NCBI RefSeq assembly: GCF_002752655.1
Contig: NZ_CP023737.1
Span: forward strand, 2,628,001 to 2,692,000
Direction of reading: 5' to 3'
Source of the DNA: Methylosinus trichosporium OB3b
GTDB lineage: Bacteria; Pseudomonadota; Alphaproteobacteria; Rhizobiales; Beijerinckiaceae
Length of the DNA stretch: 64,000 bases
Shown here piece by piece: positions 1 through 10,368 of this stretch (position 1 is its first letter; the number at the start of each line of letters is the position of its first letter). The position numbers and the translations under genes are program-made. The notes under the pieces are model-generated. The model did not search any database, had not been told where the DNA came from, and was given only the letters and a program-made list of their open reading frames with translations.

Positions 1-213
1 TGGCGCGACGCGCGGGGCGAGTGGGACCTCGCGCACAAATGCGTCGATACGCGCGACGATGCGCTCTCCATGTGGGCGCACGCCTATCTGCATCGCAAGG
101 AAGGCGATCTCGGCAACGCCGGCTATTGGTATGCCCGCGCCGGCCGTGCGCCGGCGCGAGGGACGCTCGCGGAGGAGTTCGGCGAAATTCTCGGCGCGTT
201 GCTCGGACCTTGA
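1..213 (+). CDS. conserved hypothetical protein, C-terminal part
   Basis: Only the last 70 codons are present; the start lies before the window. The readable end contains a WAHAYLHRKEGDLGNAGYWY stretch, which resembles the C-terminus of a small conserved proteobacterial hypothetical protein of unknown function. No domain with a known activity is visible. It ends with TGA at 211-213, seven bases before the convergent ribF stop, so the two genes meet tail to tail without an obvious terminator. Confidence 0.6.
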   Translation, partial: WRDARGEWDLAHKCVDTRDDALSMWAHAYLHRKEGDLGNAGYWYARAGRAPARGTLAEEFGEILGALLGP

Positions 214-219
214 CAGAAG

Positions 220-1239
220 TCAGCGCGGATGGCGGGCCAGAATCTCGCGCGCCTTTTGCGCGTCGTCGCGCATCTGCGCGGTGAGCGCGTCGAGCGAGGG
301 GAATTTGGCCTCGCCGCGAATGAAGCCGATGAAGGCGACCTCGACCGTCTCGCCATAGAGATCGCCGTCGAAATCGAAGACGAAGACCTCGAGCAGCGGC
401 GCGCCCTGCTCCTCCACCGTCGGGCGCCGGCCGAAATTGGCGACGCCCTCGCGGACGACCCCGCCCGCCTCGAGCGTCACCGCATAAATGCCGTGGCGCA
501 GCCGGCTCGAGGGATCGAGCGCGATATTGGCGGTCGGAAAGCCGAGCGTGCGGCCGAGCTTGCGCCCCTCCTGCACCACGCCCTCGACGAAATAAGGATG
601 GCCGAGCAGCCGCGCGGCGAGCTCGACGTCGCCGGACTGCAGCGCCTCGCGCGTCGCCGTCGAGGAGACCGCCTCGAGGCTGCCCGCCTCGTCCTGCGTC
701 ACGCGCGGCACGATCTCCACCGCAAAACCGAGCCGCTCCCCCTCCGCGCGCAAGAAATCCGGATTGCCGGCGCGCTTGGCGCCGAAGCAGAAATCATAGC
801 CGGCGACGGCCGCCGAGACGCCGAGCCGGCGCGCGAGAATCTCCTCGGTGAATTCCCGCGGCGGGCGCGCCGCGAAATCTTTGTCGAAGGTCAGAATGAC
901 CATGCCGTCGAGGCCGAGACGAGCGAGCAGCGCCGCCTTGGCGTCCGGCGGCGTCAGCCGGAAGATCACCGAGCGTCCGGCGAAGACGTCGGCCGGATGC
1001 GGCTCGAAGGTCAGAAGCGCGCAGGGCTTGCCGAGCGAGCGGGCGAGCGCCTGCGCATGGGCGATGACGCCCCTATGGCCGCGGTGCAGACCGTCGAAAT
1101 TGCCGATCGCGACCACCGCGCCCGCGAGGCCGGCCGGCGGCGCCTGCGGATCGCGGGCGACGATGAAGGGATGCGCGAGCGGCAAGGGGGCGTCCAATTC
1201 TGAGCGTCCAATCGGGTCGGGGCGCCGAAGGGCGCGCAC
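220..1239 (-). CDS. ribF: bifunctional riboflavin kinase / FAD synthetase
   Basis: It converts riboflavin to FMN and FMN to FAD in the cytoplasm. The N-terminal nucleotidyltransferase domain shows AIGNFDGLHRGH (the HxGH adenylylation motif) near residue 45, followed by LTFEPHP and GYDFCFG. The C-terminal flavokinase domain shows GRTLGFPTANI and HGIYAVTLE. The length of about 325-339 residues is normal for the family. The first in-frame start is a GTG at 1239; a TTG at 1197 would give a more typical N-terminus, so the exact start is open. The gene is convergent with the partial gene to its left and follows the sigma-factor gene on the same strand after about 100 bases. No FMN riboswitch was recognised upstream. 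Confidence 0.95.
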   Translation of the reverse strand: MRALRRPDPIGRSELDAPLPLAHPFIVARDPQAPPAGLAGAVVAIGNFDGLHRGHRGVIAHAQALARSLGKPCALLTFEPHPADVFAGRSVIFRLTPPDAKAALLARLGLDGMVILTFDKDFAARPPREFTEEILARRLGVSAAVAGYDFCFGAKRAGNPDFLRAEGERLGFAVEIVPRVTQDEAGSLEAVSSTATREALQSGDVELAARLLGHPYFVEGVVQEGRKLGRTLGFPTANIALDPSSRLRHGIYAVTLEAGGVVREGVANFGRRPTVEEQGAPLLEVFVFDFDGDLYGETVEVAFIGFIRGEAKFPSLDALTAQMRDDAQKAREILARHPR

Positions 1240-1294
1240 GCGAGAGCCTGCGCAGTTTGGGCAAAGACCCCGGCCGAGTCCAGAGACGCGAGAG

Positions 1295-1316
1295 CGAGGA
1301 GCCCCGGGGCTCCTCG
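1295..1316. repeat. 22-bp perfect palindrome (possible terminator stem)
   Basis: CGAGGAGCCCC is followed directly by its reverse complement GGGGCTCCTCG. It lies between the sigma-factor stop and the ribF start, so it could fold at the 3' end of the sigma mRNA. No T-run follows on the minus strand, so intrinsic termination is uncertain. Confidence 0.4.
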
Positions 1317-1336
1317 GATTCGTTCCGCTTTCTACT

Positions 1337-1927
1337 CTATGCGACCGACGGCCGCAGCTCGGCGCGCGGTCGCGACCGCGCTCGAGCGGCGCGCGCCTCG
1401 GGCTCGGCCTCGGCCGACCTCCCCGCCCCTCCGTCGAGCGCCGTCTGCAAATGATCGACGGTGCGGCTCATATGGCGGTTGACGGTGCGCAGCGAGATGC
1501 CGAGACGGCGGGCGATCTCCGGAAAGGTCATGCCATAGAGCCGGCTGAGCAGGAAGGTCTCGCAGCAGGCGCTCGGCAGCTGCGCCAGCGAGGCCTGCAG
1601 ATTGCGCAGGAGAACGGCCTCTTCAGCCGCCGTGGTGAAAGGCGAATCGGAGCCGGAAACGGCCTCGTACTCCACATCCTCGACGACGCAGGCGGAGCGC
1701 GTCTTGCGCTTGCGCAGGAGGTCCAGCGCCACATTGGCGGCGATGCGATAGAGATAGCCGCGGGCGTCGACGATGCGATTGGCGTTCTCGAGCTCGAGCA
1801 GGCGGAGATAGGCCTCCTGCACCACATCCTCGGCGTCCTCCCGCCCGACCTGGCGGCGCGCGAGCCCCTGCAATGCACGGTTGTGTCGACGATAGAGCTG
1901 ATCGATGGCGGCGGGCGAGAAGCGCAT
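1337..1927 (-). CDS. ECF-family RNA polymerase sigma factor (FecI-like)
   Basis: This is a 196-residue sigma-70 family protein with only regions 2 and 4. Region 2 contains DAEDVVQEAYLRLL and a YLYRIAANVALDLLRKRK segment. Region 4 ends in a helix-turn-helix, MTFPEIARRLGISLRTVNRHM. The Arg/Ala-rich tail after residue 165 is probably disordered. The ATG at 1927 is preceded by a GGAGGG ribosome site; the frame stays open further upstream, but those codons lack sigma homology. FecI-type factors are normally followed by a FecR anti-sigma gene and a TonB receptor gene; neither is adjacent here. The Cys-rich protein gene upstream on the same strand is the nearest candidate partner. What it senses is unknown. 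Confidence 0.85.
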   Translation of the reverse strand: MRFSPAAIDQLYRRHNRALQGLARRQVGREDAEDVVQEAYLRLLELENANRIVDARGYLYRIAANVALDLLRKRKTRSACVVEDVEYEAVSGSDSPFTTAAEEAVLLRNLQASLAQLPSACCETFLLSRLYGMTFPEIARRLGISLRTVNRHMSRTVDHLQTALDGGAGRSAEAEPEARAARARSRPRAELRPSVA

Positions 1928-2173
1928 CAGCGGCGCCCTCCCCGGCAAGCCGTCATCGTGTCGGAGCTTCGCGCCGGCGCCGTGTTGCGCGCGACAGCTA
2001 CGCAAGCGGGTGAGCGGCGCGTCGCTCGAGCGGAAACAAATTCGTTGGACATGAGCGTCTCCCACGGCCATTGCGGCCGGCGTCTGGGACGAGCCCGGCC
2101 GTCTCGCCGCGCAATGAGCGACGGCGAGGGACGGACGGCTCTTCAGGATCGGAACGGAAAGGAAGAAGAACGC

Positions 2174-2515
2174 TCAGGCGGGTGGAGCGCGGGCCCTGTG
2201 GGAATCGAGCAGGCGCTCCGGGACGTCGCGATCGGCGTCGGGCCGCGCAGGCAGGACGCGCGGACCAGGTTCATGCGCGGCGGCGCAGCGCGCCGGCTCG
2301 AGCAGGAATGGATGATCGGAGGACGATTCGCAGAGGAGGCAATGATCGCAGCGCTGGCGCCGATCGTCGCGAGCCGGGTCATCGTGACTGTCGTTGGCGC
2401 AAACACGCGCTGCGAGACGCTGATCGAGAACGGCGGAGGACAGGGCGCTGGCCGGAAAGGCCTGCGCGAGCAGCGACAGACACAGGATGAGCGCAAAAAG
2501 GACGCGAGGACGCAT
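2174..2515 (-). CDS. small exported Cys-rich protein (DUF2946-like)
   Basis: This is a 113-residue protein with a clear signal peptide (MRPRVLFALILCLSLLAQAF, cleavage near ASA) and a CDHCLLC motif about halfway along. That layout resembles DUF2946 proteins, which often sit near copper- or TonB-receptor genes. The ATG at 2515 is chosen because the signal peptide begins there; an extension to 2545 adds only a polar segment. A competing frame over the same DNA (2143-2541) also starts with a hydrophobic run, but it lacks the paired cysteines. Metal binding by the CxxC-type motif is inference. Confidence 0.5.
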   Translation of the reverse strand: MRPRVLFALILCLSLLAQAFPASALSSAVLDQRLAARVCANDSHDDPARDDRRQRCDHCLLCESSSDHPFLLEPARCAAAHEPGPRVLPARPDADRDVPERLLDSHRARAPPA

Positions 2516-2532
2516 GTCGGGACGCCGCCTGC

Positions 2533-2557
2533 TGCAATCACTCAACTATGAGTTGCA
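2533..2557. promoter_or_regulatory. inverted repeat in AT-rich promoter region
   Basis: CAACT-ATG-AGTTG (2543-2555) lies inside a wider TGCAA...TTGCA frame (2533-2557), just upstream of the Cys-rich protein start at 2515. The following 2558-2610 is unusually AT-rich for this genome. It is a plausible promoter/operator for the minus-strand genes; the regulator is unknown. The rest of 2558-2690 shows no gene. Confidence 0.35.
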
Positions 2558-2690
2558 TATAAATTAAACTTATTCGTGACAGTTGGCAATTATCTCGCGC
2601 ATAAATTGTAGACGCGACGCAATTTGCGAGAGCAGACACGCGTCCCGAGAAGGGACGTCGAGGGGAGGCCGTTCGCTCGAGCGAAGAATT

Positions 2691-3590
2691 CTAGCCTGCG
2701 GCGGCGGCCGCGGCCTCGACCGGCGTGACGCTGACGCTCACGTCAAGCTTCTGGCGGCCCGCGGAAAAAATCACCCCGTCGATCGGCGAGACATCGGCAT
2801 AGTCGCGGCCGATCGCGATGACGACATGGTCGTTCTCGACCAGAATGGCGTTGGTCGGATCGAGGTCGATCCAGCCGTCGGTCTCGCCGCACCACAGCGA
2901 CATCCAGGCGTGCGAGGCGTCCGCGCCTTCGAGCGGCGCGCCGCCCGGCGGCGGGATGGTGCGAATATAGCCGCTGACATAGGCGGCCGGCAGGCCGAGG
3001 CCGCGCAGGCCGGCGATCATGATGTGGGTGAAATCCTGGCAGACGCCGCTGCGCATCTGAAAGGCGCGGGCGAGCGGCATGGCGACGTGGGTCGCGCTCG
3101 GGTCATAGACGAAATCGGATTTTATGCGCCGCATCAGCTCCGCCGCGCCCTCGAGAATCGGCCGGCCGGGCGGAAAGCTCGCGCGCGCATAGGTCGTGGC
3201 GGGTTCGTAGAGCGGCGCCAGCCGGCTCGGATAGAGCCAATGGGCCGGCGCATGAGAGTCGAGCGAGGCGGCGCCGATCGCATCGGCGCGCACGCGCTCC
3301 CAGGAGAGCGTCGCCGCCTCGGCCGGCGGCGCCGGCCGCTCGACGCGCACGCGCGAGCGCATAGCGATTCCGAGCTTCACATGCGGCGCGTCGATACGCG
3401 CCTCGGCAACCCGGTTGCCATAGAAGTCGACGCGCTCGCGCCAATCGTGCGGCGCCGGCGTCACATCGATGCGGCCGGACAGCACGCTCTGGCCGCCGTC
3501 GCTGCGCGGCAGCAGCCGCAAAGCACAGCGCGCCGAGGCGACGGGCGCCTCATAGCTGTAGGTGGTCACATGGGTGATGTCGTAGATCAC
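2691..3590 (-). CDS. transglutaminase-like cysteine protease family protein
   Basis: A 299-residue protein with the N-terminal beta domain of bacterial transglutaminase-like proteins ([16 protein letters not shown]) and a C-terminal transglutaminase core. The catalytic triad is visible: Cys in SGVCQDF (about residue 180), His in SHAWMSLW (about 225) and Asp in DLDPTN (about 243). The GTG start at 3590 overlaps the TGA of the upstream gene by 4 bases (GTGA), indicating translational coupling; the frame stays open upstream, but only as the shadow of that gene. There is no signal peptide, so it should act in the cytoplasm. In this family context (Iyer and Aravind's amidoligase systems) it is predicted to cleave or transfer amide bonds made by the neighbouring ATP-grasp enzyme. 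Confidence 0.88.
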   Translation of the reverse strand: MIYDITHVTTYSYEAPVASARCALRLLPRSDGGQSVLSGRIDVTPAPHDWRERVDFYGNRVAEARIDAPHVKLGIAMRSRVRVERPAPPAEAATLSWERVRADAIGAASLDSHAPAHWLYPSRLAPLYEPATTYARASFPPGRPILEGAAELMRRIKSDFVYDPSATHVAMPLARAFQMRSGVCQDFTHIMIAGLRGLGLPAAYVSGYIRTIPPPGGAPLEGADASHAWMSLWCGETDGWIDLDPTNAILVENDHVVIAIGRDYADVSPIDGVIFSAGRQKLDVSVSVTPVEAAAAAAG

Positions 3591-6103
3591 GCGAGACGGA
3601 CAGGCTCTTCGAAATGCGCGGCGTTGGAGCCTTGCAGGAAGTAACGGCCGGCGAGAGCGTCCGCAAGGCTCATGAGGCGCTGCTCGATGGCGAAGATGCG
3701 CGTCGCGTCGAGCATGACGGCGTCCTCCACCTCGATCTCGGCGCGCAATTTGACCGAGAGCCGCCGCGGCTGCTCCAGCAAGCCGTCGTGACGCAGCGTC
3801 GGCAGAGCCGCGAGATGCTCGTCGATGCGCGTCACCTGGAAGCACACCGAGCGCGGGTTGTAGGGATCGAGCAAAGCCATGTCGAGCGCCGGCGCCAGCG
3901 CCGCGCCGGCGAGATAGCGCGAGCGATAGGTAATCTGCGAATCGATGAGCTCGAGCAGCGTGTCGAGGCTGTCGATGGTGGCGCCCTCGTCGGCGAAGGC
4001 CCGGGCGAAGCGGCAGGCGTTGATGGCGCGCTCGACGCGCTTGCCGAGATCGAGAAAGGACCAGCCGGCGACGCGATTGACATTCTCGTCGATGAGGCCG
4101 GAGAGCGCGGCGACGATATGCAGCGACTGCTCGGCCGTCTCGAGCAGCTCCGGCTCCGAGCAGAGGCCGGACCCGAGCTCCTGCAGCCGGCTTTCGAGCC
4201 GATTGATCAGCTGCCAAATGTCCTGCGAGAGACGCTCGCGGATGATGGACGCGGCCTGACGCGCGGAACGGGCGACGCTGAGCGCCGATCCCGGCGCCTC
4301 CGAGCCGGCGGCCGCCGCCTGCGCCAACTCCGCCGCCGCGAGCCGCGGAGTCTTGGCGGGCGCGGCGCCCCAGGCGAGCAGGATGCGCTCCAGCCGCTCG
4401 ATCGGCTGGCGGCCGCTGTAATTGGGCGCATCCGCCTCGGTGAGGCGATTGCAGAGGCAGCGCACGAGCCGCAAGGTCGCCTCGGCGCGCTCGATATAGC
4501 GGCCCATCCAGAAGAGATTATCGGCGGCGCGGCTCGGCAGATCGCCGACCATGCGCACGATCTCTATGTCGTCGCTGGTCGGCAGCAGGGAGGCGTTGTC
4601 GATCGGCCGGTCGGCCAGCACCCAGACATCCGCCGATTGCGCGCCCGCGCCCATGGTGATGGCGCGCACGTCGAGCCGGTCCGACACGCGGCAGAAGCCG
4701 CCGGGCATCACCCGCCAGCCGTCCGCCGTCGCGGCGGCGAAGACGCGCAGCGCAAAAGGGCGCGGCGCGAGACCATCCTCGCGCCACACCGGCGTCGTCG
4801 ACAATTGCACGACCTCCTGGCCGACATAATCCATGCCGCGCGCGTGCATGAGATCGACGAGGCGCGCGCGCTCGGACGCGTCGAACTCTCCGCCCAAAGC
4901 GACGCGCCGGCCCGGAAAGCCGGCGAGATTTTCGCCGAAGGCGGGGGCGACGGCCCGCTCCTCGAGCGAGGCGATCACCTCGTCGCGCGCGGCGTCCTGC
5001 CCGCACCACCAGGTGGCGATATTGGCGAGCCGCAGATCCTCGCCGAGCAGGCGGCGCGCGAGGGCCGGCAAAAAGCCGAGCAGCGCCCGCGATTCCACGA
5101 GGCCGGCGCCGGGCATGTTGGCGAGCGTGACATTGCCGTCGCGGATGGCGTCGAGGAGGCCCGGCACGCCGAGCTGCGAGGCCGCGTTCAGCTCCAGCGG
5201 ATCGCACCAGTCGGCGTCGACGCGCCGCCAAACGACGTCGACGCGCTTCAGCCCGGCGATGGTGCGCACATGCAGCTTGCGCTCGCTGGTGACGAGATCG
5301 GCGCCCTCGACCAGCAGCAGGCCGAGATAGCGGGCGAGATTGACCTGCTCGGAATAGGTTTCGCTGAACGGTCCCGGCGTCAGCAGGCAGATGCGCGGGT
5401 CCTTCTGCTGCGCCGCCTTGGAGAGGCCGGCGCGGAAATCGCGGAAGAAGGGCGCGAGCCGCTGCACCTTCATGTCGCGATAGAGGCGCGGGAAGGTGCG
5501 GGCGAGGACGAGCCGGTTCTCCAGCGCATAGCCGGCGCCGGACGGCGCCTGGGCGCGATCGCCGAGCACCCACCAGCGCCCGTCCGGCCCACGGCCGATG
5601 TCGGCGGCGTAGAAGCGCAGCCAGCGCCCGCCCGGCGGCGCGACGCCGGCCATGGGGCGGATATATTCGGGCGAGCCGGCGACGACGGCGGCGGGCAGCG
5701 CGCCCTCCTTCACGAGGCGCCCTTCGCCATAGACGTCGCGCAGCACGCGATCGAGCAGCTCGGCGCGCTGGGCGACGCCGGCCTCGATCTCGCGCCATTC
5801 GGCCTGCGGCAGCAGCAGCGGCAACCGGCTCAGCGGCCAGCTGCGCTCCTTGCTCTCGCCGAGCACGCGATAGGAGACGCCCATGTCGCGAATGCGCCGG
5901 CCGGCGGCGGCGAAGCGATCGTCGATGTCGTCGCGGCCGAGGCCGGCCAGAGTGTCGAGCAGCCGCCTCCAATGCGCGCGCACGCGCCCGTCCAGCCCGA
6001 CCAGCTCGTCCGGCACGCCGGCCGGCGGCGCATAGCGCTCGAGCCAGGAGGCGACGCGACGCGACGCCTCCCCGTTCGGGTCGATCGGACGTTCAGCCGG
6101 CAC
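3587..6103 (-). CDS. circularly permuted ATP-grasp / alpha-E domain fusion protein
   Basis: An 838-residue fusion. Residues 1-480 form the circularly permuted type-2 ATP-grasp domain (old DUF404/DUF407). From about residue 525 an all-helical alpha-E domain (old DUF403) begins with [21 protein letters not shown] and runs almost to the end. In many bacteria the two are separate adjacent genes; here they are one chain. ATP-grasp enzymes activate a carboxylate with ATP and form a peptide or amide bond, so it is predicted to ligate amino acids onto an unknown acceptor. The start at 6103 overlaps the upstream DUF2126 gene by 11 bases and the stop overlaps the downstream transglutaminase start by 4. 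Confidence 0.9.
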   Translation of the reverse strand: MPAERPIDPNGEASRRVASWLERYAPPAGVPDELVGLDGRVRAHWRRLLDTLAGLGRDDIDDRFAAAGRRIRDMGVSYRVLGESKERSWPLSRLPLLLPQAEWREIEAGVAQRAELLDRVLRDVYGEGRLVKEGALPAAVVAGSPEYIRPMAGVAPPGGRWLRFYAADIGRGPDGRWWVLGDRAQAPSGAGYALENRLVLARTFPRLYRDMKVQRLAPFFRDFRAGLSKAAQQKDPRICLLTPGPFSETYSEQVNLARYLGLLLVEGADLVTSERKLHVRTIAGLKRVDVVWRRVDADWCDPLELNAASQLGVPGLLDAIRDGNVTLANMPGAGLVESRALLGFLPALARRLLGEDLRLANIATWWCGQDAARDEVIASLEERAVAPAFGENLAGFPGRRVALGGEFDASERARLVDLMHARGMDYVGQEVVQLSTTPVWREDGLAPRPFALRVFAAATADGWRVMPGGFCRVSDRLDVRAITMGAGAQSADVWVLADRPIDNASLLPTSDDIEIVRMVGDLPSRAADNLFWMGRYIERAEATLRLVRCLCNRLTEADAPNYSGRQPIERLERILLAWGAAPAKTPRLAAAELAQAAAAGSEAPGSALSVARSARQAASIIRERLSQDIWQLINRLESRLQELGSGLCSEPELLETAEQSLHIVAALSGLIDENVNRVAGWSFLDLGKRVERAINACRFARAFADEGATIDSLDTLLELIDSQITYRSRYLAGAALAPALDMALLDPYNPRSVCFQVTRIDEHLAALPTLRHDGLLEQPRRLSVKLRAEIEVEDAVMLDATRIFAIEQRLMSLADALAGRYFLQGSNAAHFEEPVRLA

Positions 6104-9100
6104 AGCTCCTCCGCAAGTCCAAGGTCAGCGGAAATTCTCCCGCCGGCTCCTCGCGCGGCGGCCGCACCCGGCCGGGCGTGTGGCCGTGATCCTGGAACCG
6201 CGAGAGCCTGCGGGCCTCCGCCTCATGTGAATTTACCGGAAACGTATCATAGTTGCGACCGCCCGGATGCGCCGTGTGATAGACGCAGCCACCGAGCGAG
6301 CGCTCGCTCCATGAATCTATAATGTCGAAGGTGAGCGGCGAATGGGCCGCTATGTTCGGGTGCAGCCCCGAGGCCGGCTGCCACGCCTTGTAGCGCACGC
6401 CGCCGACCGCGAGGCCGGAGGCTCCGGCGCTCGACATCGGCACGCGGCGGCCGTTGCAGGCGATCACATGCCGGCCCGGCACGAAGCCGTCGGCCTTCAC
6501 CTCGACGCGCTCCACCGACGAATCGACGAAGCGAACCGTGCCGCCGGCCGCGCCCTCCTCGCCCATCACGTGCCAGGGCTCCAGCGCCTGCCGTACCTCC
6601 AGCTGCACGCCGCCATGCTCGACGCGGCCGGCGAGCGGGAAGCGGAACTCGCGCTGCGCCTCGAACCATTCCGGCTCGAACGCATAGCCGGCGCGCTGCA
6701 GATCGCCGAGGACGTCGAGGAAATCGCGCCAGACGAAATGCGGCAGCATGAAGCGGTCGTGCAGCGCCGTGCCCCAGCGAATGAGCGCGCCCTGCTGCGG
6801 CTCGCGCCAGAACCAGGCAACGAGCGCGCGCAGCAGCAATTGCTGCGCGAGGCTCATGCGCGCATCCGGCGGCATCTCGAAGCCGCGAAACTCGACGAGG
6901 CCGAGCCGGCCGGTCGGCCCGTCCGGCGAATAGAGCTTGTCGATGCAGATTTCGGCGCGATGCGTGTTGCCGGTGACGTCGACGAGCAGATTGCGGAACA
7001 GGCGGTCGACGAGCCAGGGCGGGAAGCCGGTCGTCCCCGCCTCCGGCACATTGGAGATGGCGATCTCGAGCTCATAGAGCGAGTCATGGCGCGCCTCGTC
7101 GACGCGCGGCGACTGGCTGGTCGGGCCGATGAAGAGGCCGGAAAAGAGATAAGAGAGCGCGGGATGCCTCTGCCAATAGAGGATCAGGCTCTTCAAGAGG
7201 TCCGGACGGCGCAGGAAGGGCGAGTCGAAGGGCGTGCGGCCGCCGAGCACGACATGATTGCCGCCGCCCGAACCGGTCTGGCGGCCGTCGACCATGAATT
7301 TATCGGCGGTGAGCCGCGCGTTGCGCGCGTCCTCATAGAGGCCGGTCGTCGTCGCCACGGCGTCGCGCCAGGAATCGGCGGGATGGACATTGACCTCGAT
7401 GACGCCGGGGTCGGGCGTCACCTTGATCACCTCGAGACGCGGATCGACCGGCGGCGGATAGCCTTCGATGTGAATGGGCAGTCCTAGCGCCTTGGCGGTG
7501 GTCTCGACCGCCGTCAGCAGCTCGAGATAATCCTCGAGCGTGGGGACCGGCGGCATGAACACGCAGAGCGCGCCATTGCGCGGCTCGACGGCGAGCGCGG
7601 TGCGCACCGCGCCTTCGACCTCCAACTGCGGGCTGACGTCCGGCGGCGCGGCGAGCGCGTTGGTTTCGTAGATTTGCTGCAGATGGAAGGGATCCGGCAG
7701 CGGCCGGCGAATCTCGGTCGGGTCCTGCTGCCAGGAATAGGGATAGGAGGCCGCCGGAATCCACGGCAGCGAATTGATCGGCAGGCGCAGGCCGATCGGC
7801 GAATCGCCGGGCATGAGGAACAGCTTGCCGCGCCGCAGCGGCCAGCGCTCCGACACCCAGCGCCGCTCCGCGAGCGCGTTCCAGCGCTGCACCGGCAGCA
7901 CGAAACCGGTCGGGCGCGACAGGCCGCGCTCGAAGGCGCGCAACATGCGCGCCCGCTCCTCGGCGTCGTCGATCTTCGAATCGAGCGGATCGACATTGAT
8001 CGGCAGCGAGCCCTCCTTCAGCAGCCAGTGCGCCGGGTCCTCATAGGCCGGGATCACATAGCGCGGGCCGAGGCCCAGACGTTCGGAGAGATCATTGACG
8101 AAACGCTCGCCGTCCTCGGCGGTGGGGACGCTGGGCGCGCCGATGCGGGTGACGAGATCGGGATCGCGCCAGACGGGCTGGCCGTCCTTGCGCCAATAGA
8201 GCGCGAAGGCCCAGCGCGGCAGGCTCTCGCCCGGATACCATTTGCCCTGGCCATAATGCAGGAAGCCGCCGCGGGCGAAGCGCTGCTGCAGCCGCCGCAC
8301 CAGATCGTCGGCGCGCGCGCGCTTGGTGGGGCCGACGGCGGCGGTGTTCCACTCGGCCGACTGGAAATCGTCGATCGACACGAAGGTCGGCTCGCCGCCC
8401 ATGGTGAGCCGCACATCCTGCGCGGCGAGATCGGCGTCGACCCGTTCGCCGAGCGCGTCGAGCCGCGCCCACGACTCGTCCGAGAAGGGCGCGGTGATCC
8501 GCGGCGCCTCGCGAATGCGCTCGACGCGCATCTCGAAGCCGAACTCCACTTCCGCCGGCTCGACGATTCCGGTGATCGGCGCGCAGGAGCGATAATGCGG
8601 CGCGCTGCACAAGGGCAGATGCCCCTCGCCGCAGAAGAGGCCGGAGGTGGCGTCGAGCCCGATCCAGCCGGCGCCGGGAATATAGACCTCCGCCCAGGCG
8701 TGCAGATCCGTGAAGTCGTGATCGGTTCCCGTCGGCCCCTCGATCGGATCGACGTCGGCCTTCAGCTGGATGAGATAGCCGGAGACGAAGCGCGCCGCGA
8801 GGCCGAGGCTGCGCAGAACCTGCACCAGCAGCCAGGCCGAGTCGCGGCAGGAGCCCGTGCCGAGCGCCAGCGTCTCGTCCGGCGCCTGCACGCCGGGCTC
8901 CATGCGGATCACATAGCGAATGTCGCGCTGCAGGCGCGCGTTCAGCTCGACGAGATAGTCGACCGTTCGGGCCGGCGCGCTCGGCCGCACGCTCTCGACG
9001 AAGGCGAGCGCGAGCGGGCCCAGCTCCTCGACCTCGCGCGAGGAGGCGAGCTCGGCCTCGAGCTCCTGCGGATAGGCGAAGGGGAATTGCTCGGCGAAGG

Positions 9101-9389
9101 GCTCGATGAAAAAGTCGAAGGGATTGTAGACGGCGATCTCGGCATGGAGATCGACCTCGATGCGGAATTCTTCCGCCTTCTCCGGAAACACCAGCCGCGC
9201 CAGCCAGTTGCCATGCGGGTCCTGCTGCCAATTGATGAAATGGCCCGTCGGCAGGATCTTCAGCGAATAGCTCGGCACCCGTGTGCGGCAATGCGGCGCC
9301 GGGCGCAGACGCACCACTTGCGGCCCGAGCGCGACCGGCCGATCATACTTATAATGAGTGACATGGTGGAGCGCGACCTTGATCGACAC
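6093..9389 (-). CDS. transglutaminase / DUF2126 protein
   Basis: About 1098 residues. The N-terminal third is a transglutaminase-like module (beta domain [12 protein letters not shown]; Cys in TGSCRDSAW near 178; His in [10 protein letters not shown] near 230; Asp in GLDATSG). The remaining two thirds match DUF2126 (COG4196), with [12 protein letters not shown] and [12 protein letters not shown] stretches. The GTG at 9389 is preferred over an ATG at 9416: the family N-terminus begins there and a purine-rich GAGGCGAAG precedes it. It is the first gene of the three-gene operon. No exported-protein signal is seen. Its biochemical role is unproven; it is predicted to belong to a peptide-ligation/hydrolysis system. 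Confidence 0.88.
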   Translation of the reverse strand: MSIKVALHHVTHYKYDRPVALGPQVVRLRPAPHCRTRVPSYSLKILPTGHFINWQQDPHGNWLARLVFPEKAEEFRIEVDLHAEIAVYNPFDFFIEPFAEQFPFAYPQELEAELASSREVEELGPLALAFVESVRPSAPARTVDYLVELNARLQRDIRYVIRMEPGVQAPDETLALGTGSCRDSAWLLVQVLRSLGLAARFVSGYLIQLKADVDPIEGPTGTDHDFTDLHAWAEVYIPGAGWIGLDATSGLFCGEGHLPLCSAPHYRSCAPITGIVEPAEVEFGFEMRVERIREAPRITAPFSDESWARLDALGERVDADLAAQDVRLTMGGEPTFVSIDDFQSAEWNTAAVGPTKRARADDLVRRLQQRFARGGFLHYGQGKWYPGESLPRWAFALYWRKDGQPVWRDPDLVTRIGAPSVPTAEDGERFVNDLSERLGLGPRYVIPAYEDPAHWLLKEGSLPINVDPLDSKIDDAEERARMLRAFERGLSRPTGFVLPVQRWNALAERRWVSERWPLRRGKLFLMPGDSPIGLRLPINSLPWIPAASYPYSWQQDPTEIRRPLPDPFHLQQIYETNALAAPPDVSPQLEVEGAVRTALAVEPRNGALCVFMPPVPTLEDYLELLTAVETTAKALGLPIHIEGYPPPVDPRLEVIKVTPDPGVIEVNVHPADSWRDAVATTTGLYEDARNARLTADKFMVDGRQTGSGGGNHVVLGGRTPFDSPFLRRPDLLKSLILYWQRHPALSYLFSGLFIGPTSQSPRVDEARHDSLYELEIAISNVPEAGTTGFPPWLVDRLFRNLLVDVTGNTHRAEICIDKLYSPDGPTGRLGLVEFRGFEMPPDARMSLAQQLLLRALVAWFWREPQQGALIRWGTALHDRFMLPHFVWRDFLDVLGDLQRAGYAFEPEWFEAQREFRFPLAGRVEHGGVQLEVRQALEPWHVMGEEGAAGGTVRFVDSSVERVEVKADGFVPGRHVIACNGRRVPMSSAGASGLAVGGVRYKAWQPASGLHPNIAAHSPLTFDIIDSWSERSLGGCVYHTAHPGGRNYDTFPVNSHEAEARRLSRFQDHGHTPGRVRPPREEPAGEFPLTLDLRRSCAG

Positions 9390-9572
9390 GGAATCTTCGC
9401 CTCGTGAGGACGCCATTGCGGCAGGAGGCGATTAGCTAATGGCCGGCGCGGCGTGTCAATCGCGGCGGCCGGCGCGCGTCGCGCTTTGCCGGAAATTGCC
9501 GCAGCGCGCATTGGCCCGTGGCGGGCGGCGCCGACGAATGCGGCGCCGCCTCTGCGAAGCGCGATCGCGCGA

Positions 9573-10322
9573 TTACACGGCGACCATGCCGCCGTCGGCG
9601 TAGAGATCGACGCCTGCGACATAGCTCGCCGCGTCGGAGGCCAGAAACAGCACGGCCGCGGCGATCTCTTCCGGCCGGCCGAAGCGGCCGAGCGGCACGC
9701 TCTGCGAAATATTCGCGCCGAACTCGGCGACCTGCTCGGCTGGCAATCCCAGCGTGTCGAAGATCGGCGTCTCGATCGGACCGGGGCTGATCGCATTGAC
9801 CCGGATGCCGCGATCCTTCAGCTCCGAGGTCCAGCTGCGCACGAAGGAGCGCACGGCGGCCTTGGTGGCCGAGTAGACGCCGAAGGCCGGCATTCCCTTG
9901 GTATTCGCGACCGACGAGTTGAGGACGATCGCGCCGCCGGCGGAGAACAAGGGGAGCGCCTTCTGCACGGTGAACAGCAGGCCTTTGACATTCACGCCGA
10001 ACAAAAGATCGAAATGCGCTTCGTCGACGGCTTCGAGCGGCGCGAGCCGCGCCAGGCCGGCGTTGGCGAACAAAATGTCGATGCGCCCATGCCGAGCCTT
10101 CACCTCCGCGTAGAGACGGTCGAGATCGTCGAGCTTGGCGACGTCTCCTTGCACGCCGAAGGCGTTGGAGCCGATCTCGGCCACCGCGGCCTCGAGCTCC
10201 GGCTTTCGTCGCCCGGTGATGACGACCTTCGCGCCTTCCGCCGCGAAGAGCTTCGCCGTGGCGAGCCCGATTCCGCTGCTTCCGCCAGTGACGACCGCGA
10301 TCTTTCCTTGGAGCTTGCCCAT
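9573..10322 (-). CDS. SDR-family NAD(P)-dependent oxidoreductase
   Basis: A 249-residue classical short-chain dehydrogenase. The Rossmann nucleotide-binding motif GGSSGIG is near residue 13, the NAG motif (FANAGLA) near 90, and the catalytic Ser plus YxxxK (VYSATKAA) near 140-160. The C-terminal YVAGVDLYADGG is typical of the glucose-1-dehydrogenase/FabG-like group. The substrate cannot be deduced. It is divergent from an ArsR-type regulator gene, with an 81-bp shared promoter gap holding a perfect inverted repeat, so it is probably that regulator's target. Confidence 0.9.
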   Translation of the reverse strand: MGKLQGKIAVVTGGSSGIGLATAKLFAAEGAKVVITGRRKPELEAAVAEIGSNAFGVQGDVAKLDDLDRLYAEVKARHGRIDILFANAGLARLAPLEAVDEAHFDLLFGVNVKGLLFTVQKALPLFSAGGAIVLNSSVANTKGMPAFGVYSATKAAVRSFVRSWTSELKDRGIRVNAISPGPIETPIFDTLGLPAEQVAEFGANISQSVPLGRFGRPEEIAAAVLFLASDAASYVAGVDLYADGGMVAV

Positions 10323-10347
10323 GTTCTCGGCCCTTCTGTTAATTCAA

Positions 10348-10368
10348 TAGTTCGGTTTTTACGAACTA
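10348..10368. promoter_or_regulatory. perfect 7-bp inverted repeat, candidate operator
   Basis: TAGTTCG, 7 bases (GTTTTTA), then CGAACTA. It is centred between the divergent SDR gene (start 10322) and the ArsR-type gene (start 10404). The symmetry and position fit a binding site for the neighbouring dimeric winged-helix repressor. Confidence 0.6.

Noticed and set aside
2143..2541. 132-codon alternative frame over the Cys-rich small gene
   Set aside because: It also starts with hydrophobic residues, but the frame with the signal peptide plus CxxC pair has a better start and resembles a family. Not fully excluded.
3614..6322. 902-codon open frame antisense to the ATP-grasp/alpha-E gene
   Set aside because: Shadow frame; all recognised domains are on the minus strand.
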